A stretch of 64,000 bases of DNA, taken from NCBI RefSeq assembly GCF_002295115.1, contig NZ_NSFV01000003.1, positions 558,001 through 622,000 on the forward strand, in the 5' to 3' direction. Both the position numbers and the translations under genes were made by a program. This stretch comes from Mesorhizobium sp. WSM4311. GTDB lineage: Bacteria; Pseudomonadota; Alphaproteobacteria; Rhizobiales; Rhizobiaceae. Below the pieces are notes generated by a model. That model did not search any database and had not been told where the DNA came from. It saw only the letters and a program-made list of their open reading frames with translations. Below are positions 1 to 8,597 of this stretch, piece by piece; within the stretch, counting starts at the first letter, position 1; each line of letters begins with the position of its first letter.

Positions 1-1533
1 CCGCCTGTTGTTGATCAGTTTGCCGTTGAGCGACGGTAACCGCCCCGGCGTGTTCAGCCGGACCCACGGCGCGTAGATGGCATTGATGCCCGTGAACCTG
101 ACATCGAGCGTGCCGCGCCTCTTGGCTCGCGCACGGGCAAATTCGCGCTTGCCAAGCCTCCGCGCCTGGCGCCATTGCTGGCACCAGATGTAATTGCCAT
201 CCTGCGGCAGCACACGGCCGGCCGCGATCTGCGCTGCGGTATCCTCGAAATAGTCGGTATCCGTCGTCGTATAGTCGGTCGCCGGATAGGTGAATTTCGG
301 GATGAACTGATTGACCTCTTCTTCCGGCAACACGTCATGCTGCACGGTGTGGCCGACAATGTCGGCATCGGTCAGCGTGGCGACATATTTTTCGCGAAAC
401 TTGCCGGCGACGACAAGCAAGGCGCCATCGCCGCGCTCGCACATCCAGCCGTCGCATGTCGCCAGGATGGCATTGGTGCCGCTCTTCGGATCGCGCTCGG
501 TGGTGTCGAAGCCGCCGCATTCGTAGCGTTTTTCGGTTCCGCCGGAAGCCCGCGGTACGTCCTCGTCGCAGACATCGGCTTCCTCCTGCCACATGTCGAG
601 CACGGGCAGCAGCGCCTTGCGAAAATCGCGCTTGGTCCCGAATGGGTTGAAGCACTCGTGCCAGGCGAGATGGAGGATCGGATTGCGAGAGAAGGACCAG
701 GTCGACGGGTCTTCAGGACTTTGCGACGGGTTGCGGAAATCCCAGACCAGCGCGAGCTGCGCGACCACTGAGAGGGCCGGCTTGCCATAAGGGAAGAACT
801 GCTGGAAATATTCGACATTCGGGCTCGTGCAGAGCATGCCGACCGAGGCCTGCCCGTCTCCTCTGTGATTGCTGGTCCATATGCCCTGGCCCGACAGCGG
901 CGTGACAAATTCTGAAATCGCCGTCTCTGGGGTAAGGCCTAGGCGGCTGTAGATCATCACCCATTCACGGGTGTCATTGCCGTAGCGCTTTCCGTCCGGG
1001 CTGACGACGCGGTTGCCGCTGAGAGTGACCTTGTCGTCGTTCAGATAGTAGCCGGTGTAGGCATTGATGCGATGCCCGACGATCGCCTGCACCGAATACA
1101 TCTTGTTGTCGAGCGCTTCCCACAGCATCATTGCGCCCGCCAGCCGGGCTTCACCCACGCCCCAGAACCGGTATGGAATAGGCTGTGTCAGCGGCGCGCG
1201 GCCATCCTCCGGTTTCGGCGGCTTGGGCGTCAGAAGATATTGCACGCCGGCGACGATCGCCGTGGTGACGATCGCCGAGGCGATCGCCGCGTAGGAGATG
1301 GTCGCGCCGAAAAGCGTAAAGCCGCCGCTGCCCAGAATTGCGGTGAAGATCGGCGTGAAGATCGGGTCGCGGTGAACCGGCCAGCGATATTCGCCGCTCC
1401 ATCCGCTGGCGACGATCTCCTGCGTCGTCGCCGTCTCAAAGGCGCCGATGCCGGGATTGTAAGTGCCCTTGCGCGACGCTTTCGCCAGCGCATGGCGCAG
1501 CGCATCATCGAACGGGTTCACGCTATGCGCCAT
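1..1533 (-). CDS. Phage tail tip / host-specificity protein, 3' part missing at window edge
   Basis: An uninterrupted frame of 511 codons starts at an ATG at 1533 and runs off the window. The N-terminal 60-100 residues contain a hydrophobic Ala/Ile/Val-rich stretch followed by a Pro-Lys-rich segment (LLTPKPPKPED), as in lambda J-type central tail proteins. The start overlaps the end of the upstream NlpC-like gene by 16 bases, so the two are probably translated together. It is the last gene of the leftward tail module after the tape measure and distal tail genes, which supports a receptor-contacting tail tip. The C-terminal receptor-binding region is not in the window. Confidence 0.8.
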   Translation of the reverse strand, partial: MAHSVNPFDDALRHALAKASRKGTYNPGIGAFETATTQEIVASGWSGEYRWPVHRDPIFTPIFTAILGSGGFTLFGATISYAAIASAIVTTAIVAGVQYLLTPKPPKPEDGRAPLTQPIPYRFWGVGEARLAGAMMLWEALDNKMYSVQAIVGHRINAYTGYYLNDDKVTLSGNRVVSPDGKRYGNDTREWVMIYSRLGLTPETAISEFVTPLSGQGIWTSNHRGDGQASVGMLCTSPNVEYFQQFFPYGKPALSVVAQLALVWDFRNPSQSPEDPSTWSFSRNPILHLAWHECFNPFGTKRDFRKALLPVLDMWQEEADVCDEDVPRASGGTEKRYECGGFDTTERDPKSGTNAILATCDGWMCERGDGALLVVAGKFREKYVATLTDADIVGHTVQHDVLPEEEVNQFIPKFTYPATDYTTTDTDYFEDTAAQIAAGRVLPQDGNYIWCQQWRQARRLGKREFARARAKRRGTLDVRFTGINAIYAPWVRLNTPGRLPSLNGKLINNRR

Positions 1534-1925
1534 GCCACGCCAGTCCAATCGAGATGCTTGACCATGACGCCGCGCGCCGACATGACGGCCCAGAGCGGGC
1601 CGAAACGGATGGCCGGGATTTCCTGGACCCTGGCGCCGGCGGCGTCGAAACCGGTCATGGCCAGGACCATTCCGATATCGCCGTCACACGGCGCCTGGAT
1701 ACGATGGAAGCCGAGCGCGGAGAGTTTCGCGCCGACAAGCCGTTCGGCGCCGCCAGAGACGCGCAGGATGGCAGCAGCAGTATCCGCGTCGAAATAGGTG
1801 CCCCGCAATTCGGCACCCGGATCCTTGCCGGTCGCGGCGACAACCCAGTCGGCCGCGAAGAGCGTGCAGTCGGCGTAACCCCACTGCCACCGGTGCGGAA
1901 GCCGGATGTATTCTTCCAGCGTCAT
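1518..1925 (-). CDS. NlpC/P60-like tail assembly protein (DUF6950 type)
   Basis: This 135-residue protein has an early conserved Cys in ADCTLFAADW, the spacing seen in phage NlpC/P60-type peptidases and in the DUF6950 family found before tail-tip genes of rhizobial phages. A His lies near the C-terminus (VKHLDW). Family members are thought to process tail proteins or cut peptidoglycan during DNA entry; that role is inferred here from position between distal tail genes and the tail tip. It is short and complete. Family assignment comes from recognising the pattern, not from a search. Confidence 0.7.
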   Translation of the reverse strand: MTLEEYIRLPHRWQWGYADCTLFAADWVVAATGKDPGAELRGTYFDADTAAAILRVSGGAERLVGAKLSALGFHRIQAPCDGDIGMVLAMTGFDAAGARVQEIPAIRFGPLWAVMSARGVMVKHLDWTGVAWRIA

Positions 1926-1962
1926 GCGTTATACTTTCAGTTGCCAAATAGGAGAAGCGAGG

Positions 1963-2154
1963 TTGTCGACCAGGAAGGTCCAGCGGAATGCCGAAATCCT
2001 GTCGATGAAGGCAGCCGGCAATTCTGCCGCAGAGATTGCTAGAAAGATCGGATTGTCGGCCAATCGGGTCCGCATGATCTTGAAGTTTTACGATCGGTAT
2101 CCAGCGACCAAAGCGTCTGACCTTCATCGCCCGTCAGAGCATCTATCTCAGTAA
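1963..2154 (+). CDS. Small helix-turn-helix protein on the opposite strand (moron)
   Basis: A 63-residue protein is encoded against the direction of the tail operon. The TTG start at 1963 is preceded at 8 bases by AGGAG, and a TATACT -10-like box lies at 1930-1935, so the gene probably has its own promoter. Residues 20-42 (AAEIARKIGLSANRVRMIL) look like a DNA-binding helix-turn-helix of the sigma-region-4/resolvase type. The 3' end overlaps the next leftward gene by 7 bases. Function is unknown; a small regulator expressed in the lysogen is the simplest reading. An upstream ATG at 1906 or 1924 is possible but has no ribosome-binding site. Confidence 0.55.
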   Translation: MSTRKVQRNAEILSMKAAGNSAAEIARKIGLSANRVRMILKFYDRYPATKASDLHRPSEHLSQ

Positions 2155-2780
2155 TTCGGCCAGGCCGGCGCGACGCCGCGCGCCAAACGCGCGGTGCCGT
2201 CGCAGAATTTGTCTGTCGGATACATCGCCTTCTGGTGTGGCCCCGACCACAGCACCAACGACGCCCGCGACCTGGTGTTGTTGCCCGATACAGTGGCGAG
2301 CGTGATGGTGGTGGCCGGGTTTTCAGTGCCGGACACTGCCGGGCTCGATTCCGTCGGATGCGACGCCGTTCCCGTCCATAGCGCGATGATCGGGCTCGTG
2401 GGCTGGTAGTATTCGTCAAGCGTGGTGATGCCGATCTTCAGATCCTTGCCGCGAACATCAGGCATGGTGTCGAGGACTTTCGCCGCGGTATCCGGATCGA
2501 TGCCGGAGATGCCGAACTCGACACTGGAGCTCTGCCCGTTGACCAGCACCTCGAGCGTCGGGATGTTGAGCAGCCGGCCGCCGCCGAGATAGACCGTGCC
2601 GTTCTCATCCAGGCTATCGAAGCCGGCCGGGATGTCGTTGACGCCGGCCCAGATATGCAGGCCGGGATCAGTATCGAGCCGAAAGAAGATGCCGAGCGTA
2701 TGGCTCGACGCCATGCGGTCGAGAACGGATTGCGGCACATATTGCAGGCTGTAGGAGCCGACAAGGTCCTGCCAGGCCAT
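2148..2780 (-). CDS. Distal tail protein of unknown family
   Basis: A 210-residue protein starting MAWQDLVGSY. The start at 2780 is placed 2 bases after the stop of the upstream gene; a longer frame exists but only adds antisense-like sequence. In many alphaproteobacterial siphoviruses two genes, often DUF2460 and DUF2163, sit between tape measure and NlpC-like gene; this is the second of the two in that slot, though I do not see a clear DUF2163 signature. Role in the baseplate or distal tail is inferred from position only. Confidence 0.65.
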   Translation of the reverse strand: MAWQDLVGSYSLQYVPQSVLDRMASSHTLGIFFRLDTDPGLHIWAGVNDIPAGFDSLDENGTVYLGGGRLLNIPTLEVLVNGQSSSVEFGISGIDPDTAAKVLDTMPDVRGKDLKIGITTLDEYYQPTSPIIALWTGTASHPTESSPAVSGTENPATTITLATVSGNNTRSRASLVLWSGPHQKAMYPTDKFCDGTARLARGVAPAWPNY

Positions 2781-2782
2781 GT

Positions 2783-3538
2783 TCAGAAGCCCTCGACGAA
2801 TTGGAGTGTCGGCGACGACTGCCACCAGCCTTCGGCCTCCCATGCCAGCGAGAAACTGGCCGGGAATTTCATGACGCAGCGGGGCCGCGCGAATTCGACC
2901 CGCGTGCCCTGAATGACCGCCTCGCGCAGCGGACGATCGAGCGACAGCGTGTAGCGCTGGCCGGAGCGCGCCACGCCGTCGATTGTCTCAAAGGCCGGGA
3001 CAGGGTCAGTCTGATCCCAATGGCGATAGGCGCGCCAACCCTTGTTTGGATGGTAGATCGAGAACCAGTCAGACCAGCGCAAATTGCGGGCCGCGCCATA
3101 GATTCGAAGCGTGACCTTTCCGGCATTGAGCGCGGCGGCATCCATATTGGCGATCACCGTCGTCTGGCTGTACCCGGCACCATCGGAAAACAGCGCTCCG
3201 TCGGAATGCGGGATGCCTGATATGACAGGCTGCGGGATACCTCTCGCATTGAGCGGGAAAGGCCCCATCCAATCGGAAATGATCGGCACATTCATGAACC
3301 GGACAGAGCTGTTCATGCGCGCCGCGATCCAGTTGATGTATTCGTGCTGTTCCCGATCTTTGACGACGCAGCCACCATAGGAGCCGACCAGAACTCCGCC
3401 GCCGCTGGTCTCGATCGTGACAGATTCCCCAAGACCATTGCGGCCGCCTTCCAAACCGCCACCCTTGGTATCGAATGACATTTTCGTAGGCTTAAGAAAG
3501 TCGACGTCCAGCGTAGGGAGATCCGTGTAGCGCCCCAT
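2783..3538 (-). CDS. Distal tail protein of unknown family
   Basis: A 251-residue protein directly after the tape measure gene (3-base gap). It has a Gly-rich N-terminal third and many aromatic residues (WSDWFSIYHPNKGW), typical of beta-rich tail structural proteins, and no signal peptide or membrane segment. Position after the tape measure suggests a distal tail or baseplate hub component. I do not recognise a named domain. Confidence 0.65.
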   Translation of the reverse strand: MGRYTDLPTLDVDFLKPTKMSFDTKGGGLEGGRNGLGESVTIETSGGGVLVGSYGGCVVKDREQHEYINWIAARMNSSVRFMNVPIISDWMGPFPLNARGIPQPVISGIPHSDGALFSDGAGYSQTTVIANMDAAALNAGKVTLRIYGAARNLRWSDWFSIYHPNKGWRAYRHWDQTDPVPAFETIDGVARSGQRYTLSLDRPLREAVIQGTRVEFARPRCVMKFPASFSLAWEAEGWWQSSPTLQFVEGF

Positions 3539-3541
3539 CGC

Positions 3542-6500
3542 TCAACCCTTCTGTGACGTATAGCGACGCTGGGTCTCACCAAAGCCGCCGTTAACCTGCC
3601 CTTGGTGATACTCGCCGATCGCTTCCTGGGCGCCCTGCTTGGCCAGCATGCGAACGTGCTCGTCTCCGCTGGCACCATTGACGTGGACATGCAGGTCCAC
3701 CTTCGGCGGCGTCGACGACTGGCCATTTCCGTTGGCCGCCATCTGGATGGAGCGCGGGTTGCTCCGAATAACGTCGCCGGCGCGAAGCTTGCGCAGCTCC
3801 GGACCGCGTTCGCCGACCCATGCCCACCCTGCCGGAGCACTTTCCGTACCATCCGCGAAACCGAACAGCTTGGGAAGGAAGCCGAGCAGTGTGCCAAGGA
3901 AACCGCCGCCAGAAGAGCCCGACGAGGCGCCCCCGCCGGAATATCCGAGGATGTCCGACAGAGTGGTGTTCGCCTGGAAATTCTCCGGTTTCAAACCGTC
4001 GAGGATCGAAGCAAGACCGCCCTTCCCGCCAAGGCCGCCGGCCAGGCTCTGAACGGTGTTAGTGACGGTGCTGTCAAGACCGCTGAGACTGTCAGACGCC
4101 TTGGCGACGGCGGCGTTGAATTTGTCGACATAAACCGATCCCGACGTGCCCAAAACATCCTTGGCATTGGCGCCCGTGGACAGGGGTCCGCCAGTGAACC
4201 ATGCCGACGCGGCATCCTGCGGATTGCCATATTTGGACAGGTATTTGCCGAACTGCTTTTCGAAAACCGCATCCTGTGCGCCCGGATTGGACAGGAAGTC
4301 TTTCGGCGACATTACCTCACCGAAGGTCTCTTTCGACCATGACGGCAGATTGCTCTTCATGACCTGGTAGGCGCCGAGCGCCTGGTTGCCATTTTTCAGC
4401 ATGGGGCCGAGGGCGGAATAACTGCCACTCCCTGCGCTTTCTATCGACCGGATCGCAGCGGCATACGCTGACATGCCATCGCCACCGACGGCGGCGAGTG
4501 GCGCGCGCGTGACGGCACCTGGTGCGTAGTTGTCGTTCGCACCACCAAACAGGGAGCCGACCACGCTAGTCCCCGCTGATGCAAGACCACCGCCGCCGGG
4601 CATTTGCCCTGTCAGCGCCGAAGCGAACGCCGTCGCCAAACGGTCGAAGATATTGCTCCAAGCCTTATCCATCGAGTTGGTCAGAGCATTCAGGATCGAG
4701 GTGCCCAGCGACTTGCCGATATTCCCGCTGCTGTTCAGCAGTTCCGATTTGAAGCCGGACAGGAAGCCCACGGCCAACCCTTTCGCATCAGCGAACCTGG
4801 TAGCGTCGCGCATCTGCTGGGCTTCAGGTGAATCCATGCCGATGCCGGTGTTGCGGAGGCGGGCCGCGATCTGCTGGTCGCCCGCTGAGAGAAATTGCTG
4901 CGAACGCTCAAAGGCCAGATCATTGCCCAGTTGCGCCCGAGCGATCTGGTCAGCCATCTTCCCGTAGCCGTCGGCCTTCTGCTTGATCAGCTCCAGTTCC
5001 TGTTGATCGACGGGAACATTGTTTCGTGCCGCTTCCTCGCGAAGCTGCTGGGTCAACTGAAACTGCATCCGCATGGCTTCGGCCGCACCAGCGGTCTTGC
5101 CGATCAGATTGAGGTCAAGTTGTTGCGAGGCAAAGGTGGCGTCGAGGGAGCGCTTCCGTTCCTTCTGCGCCTCATCCAGAGCATGTTGCGCGGCCAACGC
5201 CGCCTGTTGGCCGGCCATGTCGATGCGGCGGGCGCGCTCGGCCGGATTTTCATTGTCATTGTACTGAGCGCCAGCCTGGGCACGCGCGGCTGCGGCCAGT
5301 TCGGCTGGCGAGCGAGCATAAAGCCCCTGCCGCTGGGCATCGAAGGCCTGTTGAGCCCGAGAGGCGGAAACAGCCCCGCCGGCGTTGTATCGGTCGAGCG
5401 AGCTCATGTCTTCGGTGCTGAGAGAACCGCGGCGAAGTGGCAAGCCGCCCGGACCCACGCTCTTTGCAAGCGCGTCCTGTGCGATCTCCAGTTGCTTCAG
5501 TGCGCGTGCTGCGGCATCCGCGTCCTTGGTCAGATCGATCAGCTTGCCTGCCGATTCCGTCAACGCGGCATTGTTCGGATCAAGCGCCCACTTGTCCTCG
5601 ACCATCTTACGGAAACCGATGATGTCGGGAGTACCGGATTGCGCTGTCTTTTGCAGGTAGGTGATCGCATCCGCGAAAGGCTTGAACTCCGTCAGCGGTG
5701 AGAAATGGTAGCCGCCGCCGATGCTGCCGGTGCCGAGATCAGACATCGCTCCCTGGGTTTGGTTCGCGATCTGGATTTTCAACCCGGCCTGCGTCGACGA
5801 GGAAAGGAGTTGCAACCCATGTAGGTTGGAAACGGAAAACGCGTCCTTGGCCTTGTCGGCGATAGATCCATAGATTTCGCCGATCCCGCGCAAAACGGAG
5901 GCATGATCCTTCAACAGGTCGTCGAGGCTCTTCACTTCCTTGCGCGTCGAGATGATGTAAGTGGCAAGGCCAGCAACAATCGCCACGCCAGCGCCAGCAG
6001 CGAGACCGGCAGGCGTAACCAAGAATGCGAGAAGCGCCTGCCCGGCAGTTTTCGCCCCGGACGCTACAGCCTTCAGCGAGCCCCTCAACCCTGTAGGTCC
6101 GCTTTCCAGCGCGTCGTAGACCTGACCAATCTGGGAGGCAAAAATCTGCACAGGTGATGCACCCAAGGCGAACATCGTGATGACGTCGTTGCCCTGCCGA
6201 GACAGGTTGAGCATCTGGTTCGACGTCAGCCGCGCCGCGTTCGCGTTGTCGTTGAGCGCTTTGGTCGACTTGTCTGCTGCCGGGGCTACTCGGCCAATCC
6301 CAGAGACGACCTGTGCCGAACCCGAGCCCATGCCGGCCAGAGTGGTGTTGGTCTTCTCCGCAGTGGCAACGAGCTTGATCAGGGACGCATTGCTTCCCTC
6401 CGCAATGCTGGCCAGCTTGAGGAGCGTGGCATTGGCCTGGTCGACGCCGGCCGAGATCTTGGCTAGCGCCGCATTGGAGCCCGCCGATGCGGATTGTAGC

Positions 6501-6613
6501 CGCTTCTGCGCCGCCTCAGCCTTCGCAGACGCCGCCGTCAGTTTGTCGAGGTTCGTCTCCGCCGTGACAGCCTGAGACGAGTCGACAGCCAGACCCAGAT
6601 TGGCAACGGTCAC
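3542..6613 (-). CDS. Tape measure protein with a lysozyme-like C-terminal domain
   Basis: At 1023 residues this is the longest phage gene. The first 150 residues are Ala/Lys-rich and helical, followed near residues 190-225 by a hydrophobic stretch, then long coiled-coil-prone segments, as expected for the protein that sets tail length. Around residues 717-830 a separate segment begins IRSIESAGSGSYSALG and contains GNQALGAYQVMKSNLP, resembling goose-type lysozyme/transglycosylase folds in which an early Glu is catalytic and a GxYQ motif follows. This could locally open peptidoglycan during DNA injection. The C-terminus is Gly-rich. Length suggests a tail on the order of 150 nm by the usual rule of about 0.15 nm per residue. 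Confidence 0.92.
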   Translation of the reverse strand: MTVANLGLAVDSSQAVTAETNLDKLTAASAKAEAAQKRLQSASAGSNAALAKISAGVDQANATLLKLASIAEGSNASLIKLVATAEKTNTTLAGMGSGSAQVVSGIGRVAPAADKSTKALNDNANAARLTSNQMLNLSRQGNDVITMFALGASPVQIFASQIGQVYDALESGPTGLRGSLKAVASGAKTAGQALLAFLVTPAGLAAGAGVAIVAGLATYIISTRKEVKSLDDLLKDHASVLRGIGEIYGSIADKAKDAFSVSNLHGLQLLSSSTQAGLKIQIANQTQGAMSDLGTGSIGGGYHFSPLTEFKPFADAITYLQKTAQSGTPDIIGFRKMVEDKWALDPNNAALTESAGKLIDLTKDADAAARALKQLEIAQDALAKSVGPGGLPLRRGSLSTEDMSSLDRYNAGGAVSASRAQQAFDAQRQGLYARSPAELAAAARAQAGAQYNDNENPAERARRIDMAGQQAALAAQHALDEAQKERKRSLDATFASQQLDLNLIGKTAGAAEAMRMQFQLTQQLREEAARNNVPVDQQELELIKQKADGYGKMADQIARAQLGNDLAFERSQQFLSAGDQQIAARLRNTGIGMDSPEAQQMRDATRFADAKGLAVGFLSGFKSELLNSSGNIGKSLGTSILNALTNSMDKAWSNIFDRLATAFASALTGQMPGGGGLASAGTSVVGSLFGGANDNYAPGAVTRAPLAAVGGDGMSAYAAAIRSIESAGSGSYSALGPMLKNGNQALGAYQVMKSNLPSWSKETFGEVMSPKDFLSNPGAQDAVFEKQFGKYLSKYGNPQDAASAWFTGGPLSTGANAKDVLGTSGSVYVDKFNAAVAKASDSLSGLDSTVTNTVQSLAGGLGGKGGLASILDGLKPENFQANTTLSDILGYSGGGASSGSSGGGFLGTLLGFLPKLFGFADGTESAPAGWAWVGERGPELRKLRAGDVIRSNPRSIQMAANGNGQSSTPPKVDLHVHVNGASGDEHVRMLAKQGAQEAIGEYHQGQVNGGFGETQRRYTSQKG

Positions 6614-6622
6614 CGCATCACC

Positions 6623-6979
6623 TCATTGCACCGCGAACATTGCATCGAAATAGTCCTCGGTTATCGGTTGAGCGGTGACTTCGATTGCAGGCTTCGGACC
6701 TTCGCCGAATACGGCACGAAGGACGGAACTGATCATGTCGCCTCGCCCATCAAGGCCGACCAGGATTGCGTTCACGTCGGCCCTAAGCGTCTGCTCTTCG
6801 GTCCAGCCGAGCCAGCCAAGGGCTTTCTCGGCCAGATCGTCGTAATATTCAGCCAGGCTTACGCGGGCTTCTGAGGGTCCGCAGCTTCCTCTCCTCCCGA
6901 CATCGGGCGCCCGCCATTGGCTATGATGGTCAGGTAGGTGGAGATCGGCCCGACAAGATCGGTCAGACCCGTGCGCCAT
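6623..6979 (-). CDS. Downstream frame of tail assembly chaperone, probably reached by -1 frameshift
   Basis: The frame 6979-6623 is open, but its convincing protein part begins about residue 40 (LAEYYDDLAEKALGWLGW) just after the stop codon of the upstream gene, and no ATG, GTG or TTG with a ribosome-binding site is found there. It lies in the -1 frame relative to the upstream gene, which is exactly the lambda G/GT arrangement. I therefore read it as the T-like extension of the upstream chaperone made by a low-frequency -1 shift. A purine-rich GGAGGAGAGGAAG at 6885-6897 upstream of the stop could act as a Shine-Dalgarno-like stimulator. The alternative is a CTG start at 6856. Confidence 0.6.
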   Translation of the reverse strand: MAHGSDRSCRADLHLPDHHSQWRAPDVGRRGSCGPSEARVSLAEYYDDLAEKALGWLGWTEEQTLRADVNAILVGLDGRGDMISSVLRAVFGEGPKPAIEVTAQPITEDYFDAMFAVQ

Positions 6980-7206
6980 ACCTTTTCGGGAATGGACTTC
7001 GCATCCTGGCCGGTCGCGCCGAGGCCGAGCGCCACGACCGACACGATCACGTCGAAATCGTAATTGCCGACGGCGCGAACGGCGCTGGAAATGCCGCCGC
7101 TCTGGCGAGAAATGGCCTGCGCAGCCATCAAGGACGGGCGAAGCATGACGGTCTCGCCATCGAGCTCGATCTCGACGTTTCCGGCGCCCAATGCTGGCTT
7201 GCTCAT
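6859..7206 (-). CDS. Tail assembly chaperone, GTA gp10-like
   Basis: This 115-residue protein starts with a short beta segment (VEIELDGETVMLRPSL) followed by helices, the pattern of the gene-transfer-agent gp10 family of tail chaperones. It precedes the tape measure by one small frame, the conserved place of lambda gpG-like proteins. It ends in TAA at 6859-6861, while the -1 frame stays open. Its start overlaps the 62-residue gene upstream by 4 bases (ATGA). It is expected to coat the tape measure during tail assembly. Confidence 0.75.
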   Translation of the reverse strand: MSKPALGAGNVEIELDGETVMLRPSLMAAQAISRQSGGISSAVRAVGNYDFDVIVSVVALGLGATGQDAKSIPEKVWRTGLTDLVGPISTYLTIIANGGRPMSGGEEAADPQKPA

Positions 7207-7391
7207 GCTTTTTTCTCCACTTCGACCTTGGGCGCCTTGATGGGGATGCCGGTCGCTTCGAACGGGGCCGGTATGGCCGACGCTTCGGCCTTGGTGAGGT
7301 CGAGCTCGATGAAGTTGCCGGGCGCTAGAAGGTATTCGTGCCCGTTGTGAGACAGCTTGTGCGCCTCTTTGCCGATGTTCGTGATCTTCAT
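7203..7391 (-). CDS. Small phage protein of unknown function
   Basis: A 62-residue protein with a strong ribosome-binding site (AGGAGGCGAT before the ATG at 7391) lies 11 bases after the major tail protein gene. The sequence contains HNGHEYLLAPGNFIELD and ends Lys-rich. It may be a tail-tube accessory or chaperone; nothing in the sequence decides this. Longer frames through this position are antisense-like reading of the tail tube gene. Confidence 0.65.
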   Translation of the reverse strand: MKITNIGKEAHKLSHNGHEYLLAPGNFIELDLTKAEASAIPAPFEATGIPIKAPKVEVEKKA

Positions 7392-7402
7392 ATCGCCTCC
7401 TG

Positions 7403-8137
7403 TTAGCCGAGCGCCGCGACGCGGACGTAGTTGGTGTTGGGCAGCACGGTGCAGTTCAGCATCTGTGCGTTGTTGGCGCCGCCCATGCCTTCCTCTGCGC
7501 CGGCGACCTGGCCCATGAACAGCCGTTGCGGGCCGGCAGGGACGGTAGTGGCGGTGTGCACGCCCGACTGCGAGCCGGTCGTGACGATCGCGGTGCCGCC
7601 CTTCGAAGTGGCGAGTGTGAAGGTATCGGCGTCGAGGACCGTCTTGACGTAGTAGGTCGTGCCGGCGGTCAGGCCGGTCGGCAAAGCCCCGGTCGTGGAG
7701 AACTTGACAGCCGTGTTGGCGGCAAGCCCGTGGCCGGTGAACGTCACGACGCCAGGCGAGGCGATGGTGATCGTGGCGGCGGCCGACTTCGGCGTCGGGG
7801 CGCCATTGAGTTCGACCTTGAACGGATAGTTGTAGTCCGTCTGTTCGGCCGCGATCATCGCAAGCTGGCCCGGATCGGCCGTGTTGAGGGCGAAGTTGTC
7901 GGACCGCTGCGGAGCCTGCCGCGAACCCTTCCAATTGTAGGTGCGGCGGCGATTGAGCAGGTTGACCGTGTTGCCCTGGGCAGCGTCGCCGGAATTGCCC
8001 ATGGTCTCGTACTGGCCGACCTCGATCCATGTTACCGCGGCGAAATCGCCCTCGACGACATCGACGTCAGGGACATCCACAGGAGCCGAACCGATATAGA
8101 AGCGGCTGCCCGCAACAGGGGACACTTTGATAGGCAT
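7403..8137 (-). CDS. Major tail (tube) protein with inserted Ig-like decoration domain
   Basis: This 244-residue protein begins with an all-beta N-terminal region typical of siphovirus tube proteins. Residues about 120-205 are Thr/Gly/Ser-rich (GVVTFTGHGLAANTAVKF, TTYYVKTVLDADTFTLAT) and look like a bacterial Ig-like or ubiquitin-side-type surface domain inserted before the last beta strands. Position upstream of the tail chaperones and tape measure supports the assignment. The inserted domain probably projects from the tail tube and may contact the cell surface; this is inference. Confidence 0.85.
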   Translation of the reverse strand: MPIKVSPVAGSRFYIGSAPVDVPDVDVVEGDFAAVTWIEVGQYETMGNSGDAAQGNTVNLLNRRRTYNWKGSRQAPQRSDNFALNTADPGQLAMIAAEQTDYNYPFKVELNGAPTPKSAAATITIASPGVVTFTGHGLAANTAVKFSTTGALPTGLTAGTTYYVKTVLDADTFTLATSKGGTAIVTTGSQSGVHTATTVPAGPQRLFMGQVAGAEEGMGGANNAQMLNCTVLPNTNYVRVAALG

Positions 8138-8182
8138 CGCCTATCTCCTTTCAGTTTTGTGGGATGCCTTGCCGAAGGGCGA

Positions 8183-8596
8183 TCAGGCGAAACACTCGTA
8201 GGAAATCGTCACTGGAACGAGCCAATGCGTGTCATCAGCAATGGGTTGCGCGACCACAGGCGCCTCGGTGACCCGGGCGAAGATCGCGCCATAGATCATC
8301 CGGAGATCGGTCGGGAACCAGGCCGCAACCTGCCCTGCCATCTCGGCCCCGATTGACGCGTCCTGGTTCTTCTTGCTGAACACGTCGAGTTGGAGAAGGC
8401 CGAGACGCTGGTGCGGTTCGGTCGAGCCGATGAACAGTCGGCGATTGGTGTTCGGAACATGGGTGACGCGGAGATAGCCGGTGATCGGCTTGGTGAAATC
8501 CTCGTTCGGCCACGCGATCGGCAACGCGGGCGAAAGCGTGAGGGTCTGCACCCGGCCTTTCAGCGCGAGCCAGATGCTGGTTTCGATACTCGGCAC
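8183..8596 (-). CDS. Tail terminator-like protein (DUF4128 type)
   Basis: A 137-residue protein between the HK97 gp10-like gene and the major tail gene. It shows the pattern of phage tail completion proteins: an N-terminal helix, a central hydrophobic beta strand (RLGLLQLDVFSKKNQ) and a helix followed by a C-terminal strand (VPVTISYECF). DUF4128 proteins take the same place. It is expected to cap the tail tube and join it to the connector. Confidence 0.7.
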   Translation of the reverse strand: MPSIETSIWLALKGRVQTLTLSPALPIAWPNEDFTKPITGYLRVTHVPNTNRRLFIGSTEPHQRLGLLQLDVFSKKNQDASIGAEMAGQVAAWFPTDLRMIYGAIFARVTEAPVVAQPIADDTHWLVPVTISYECFA

Positions 8597-8597
8597 G

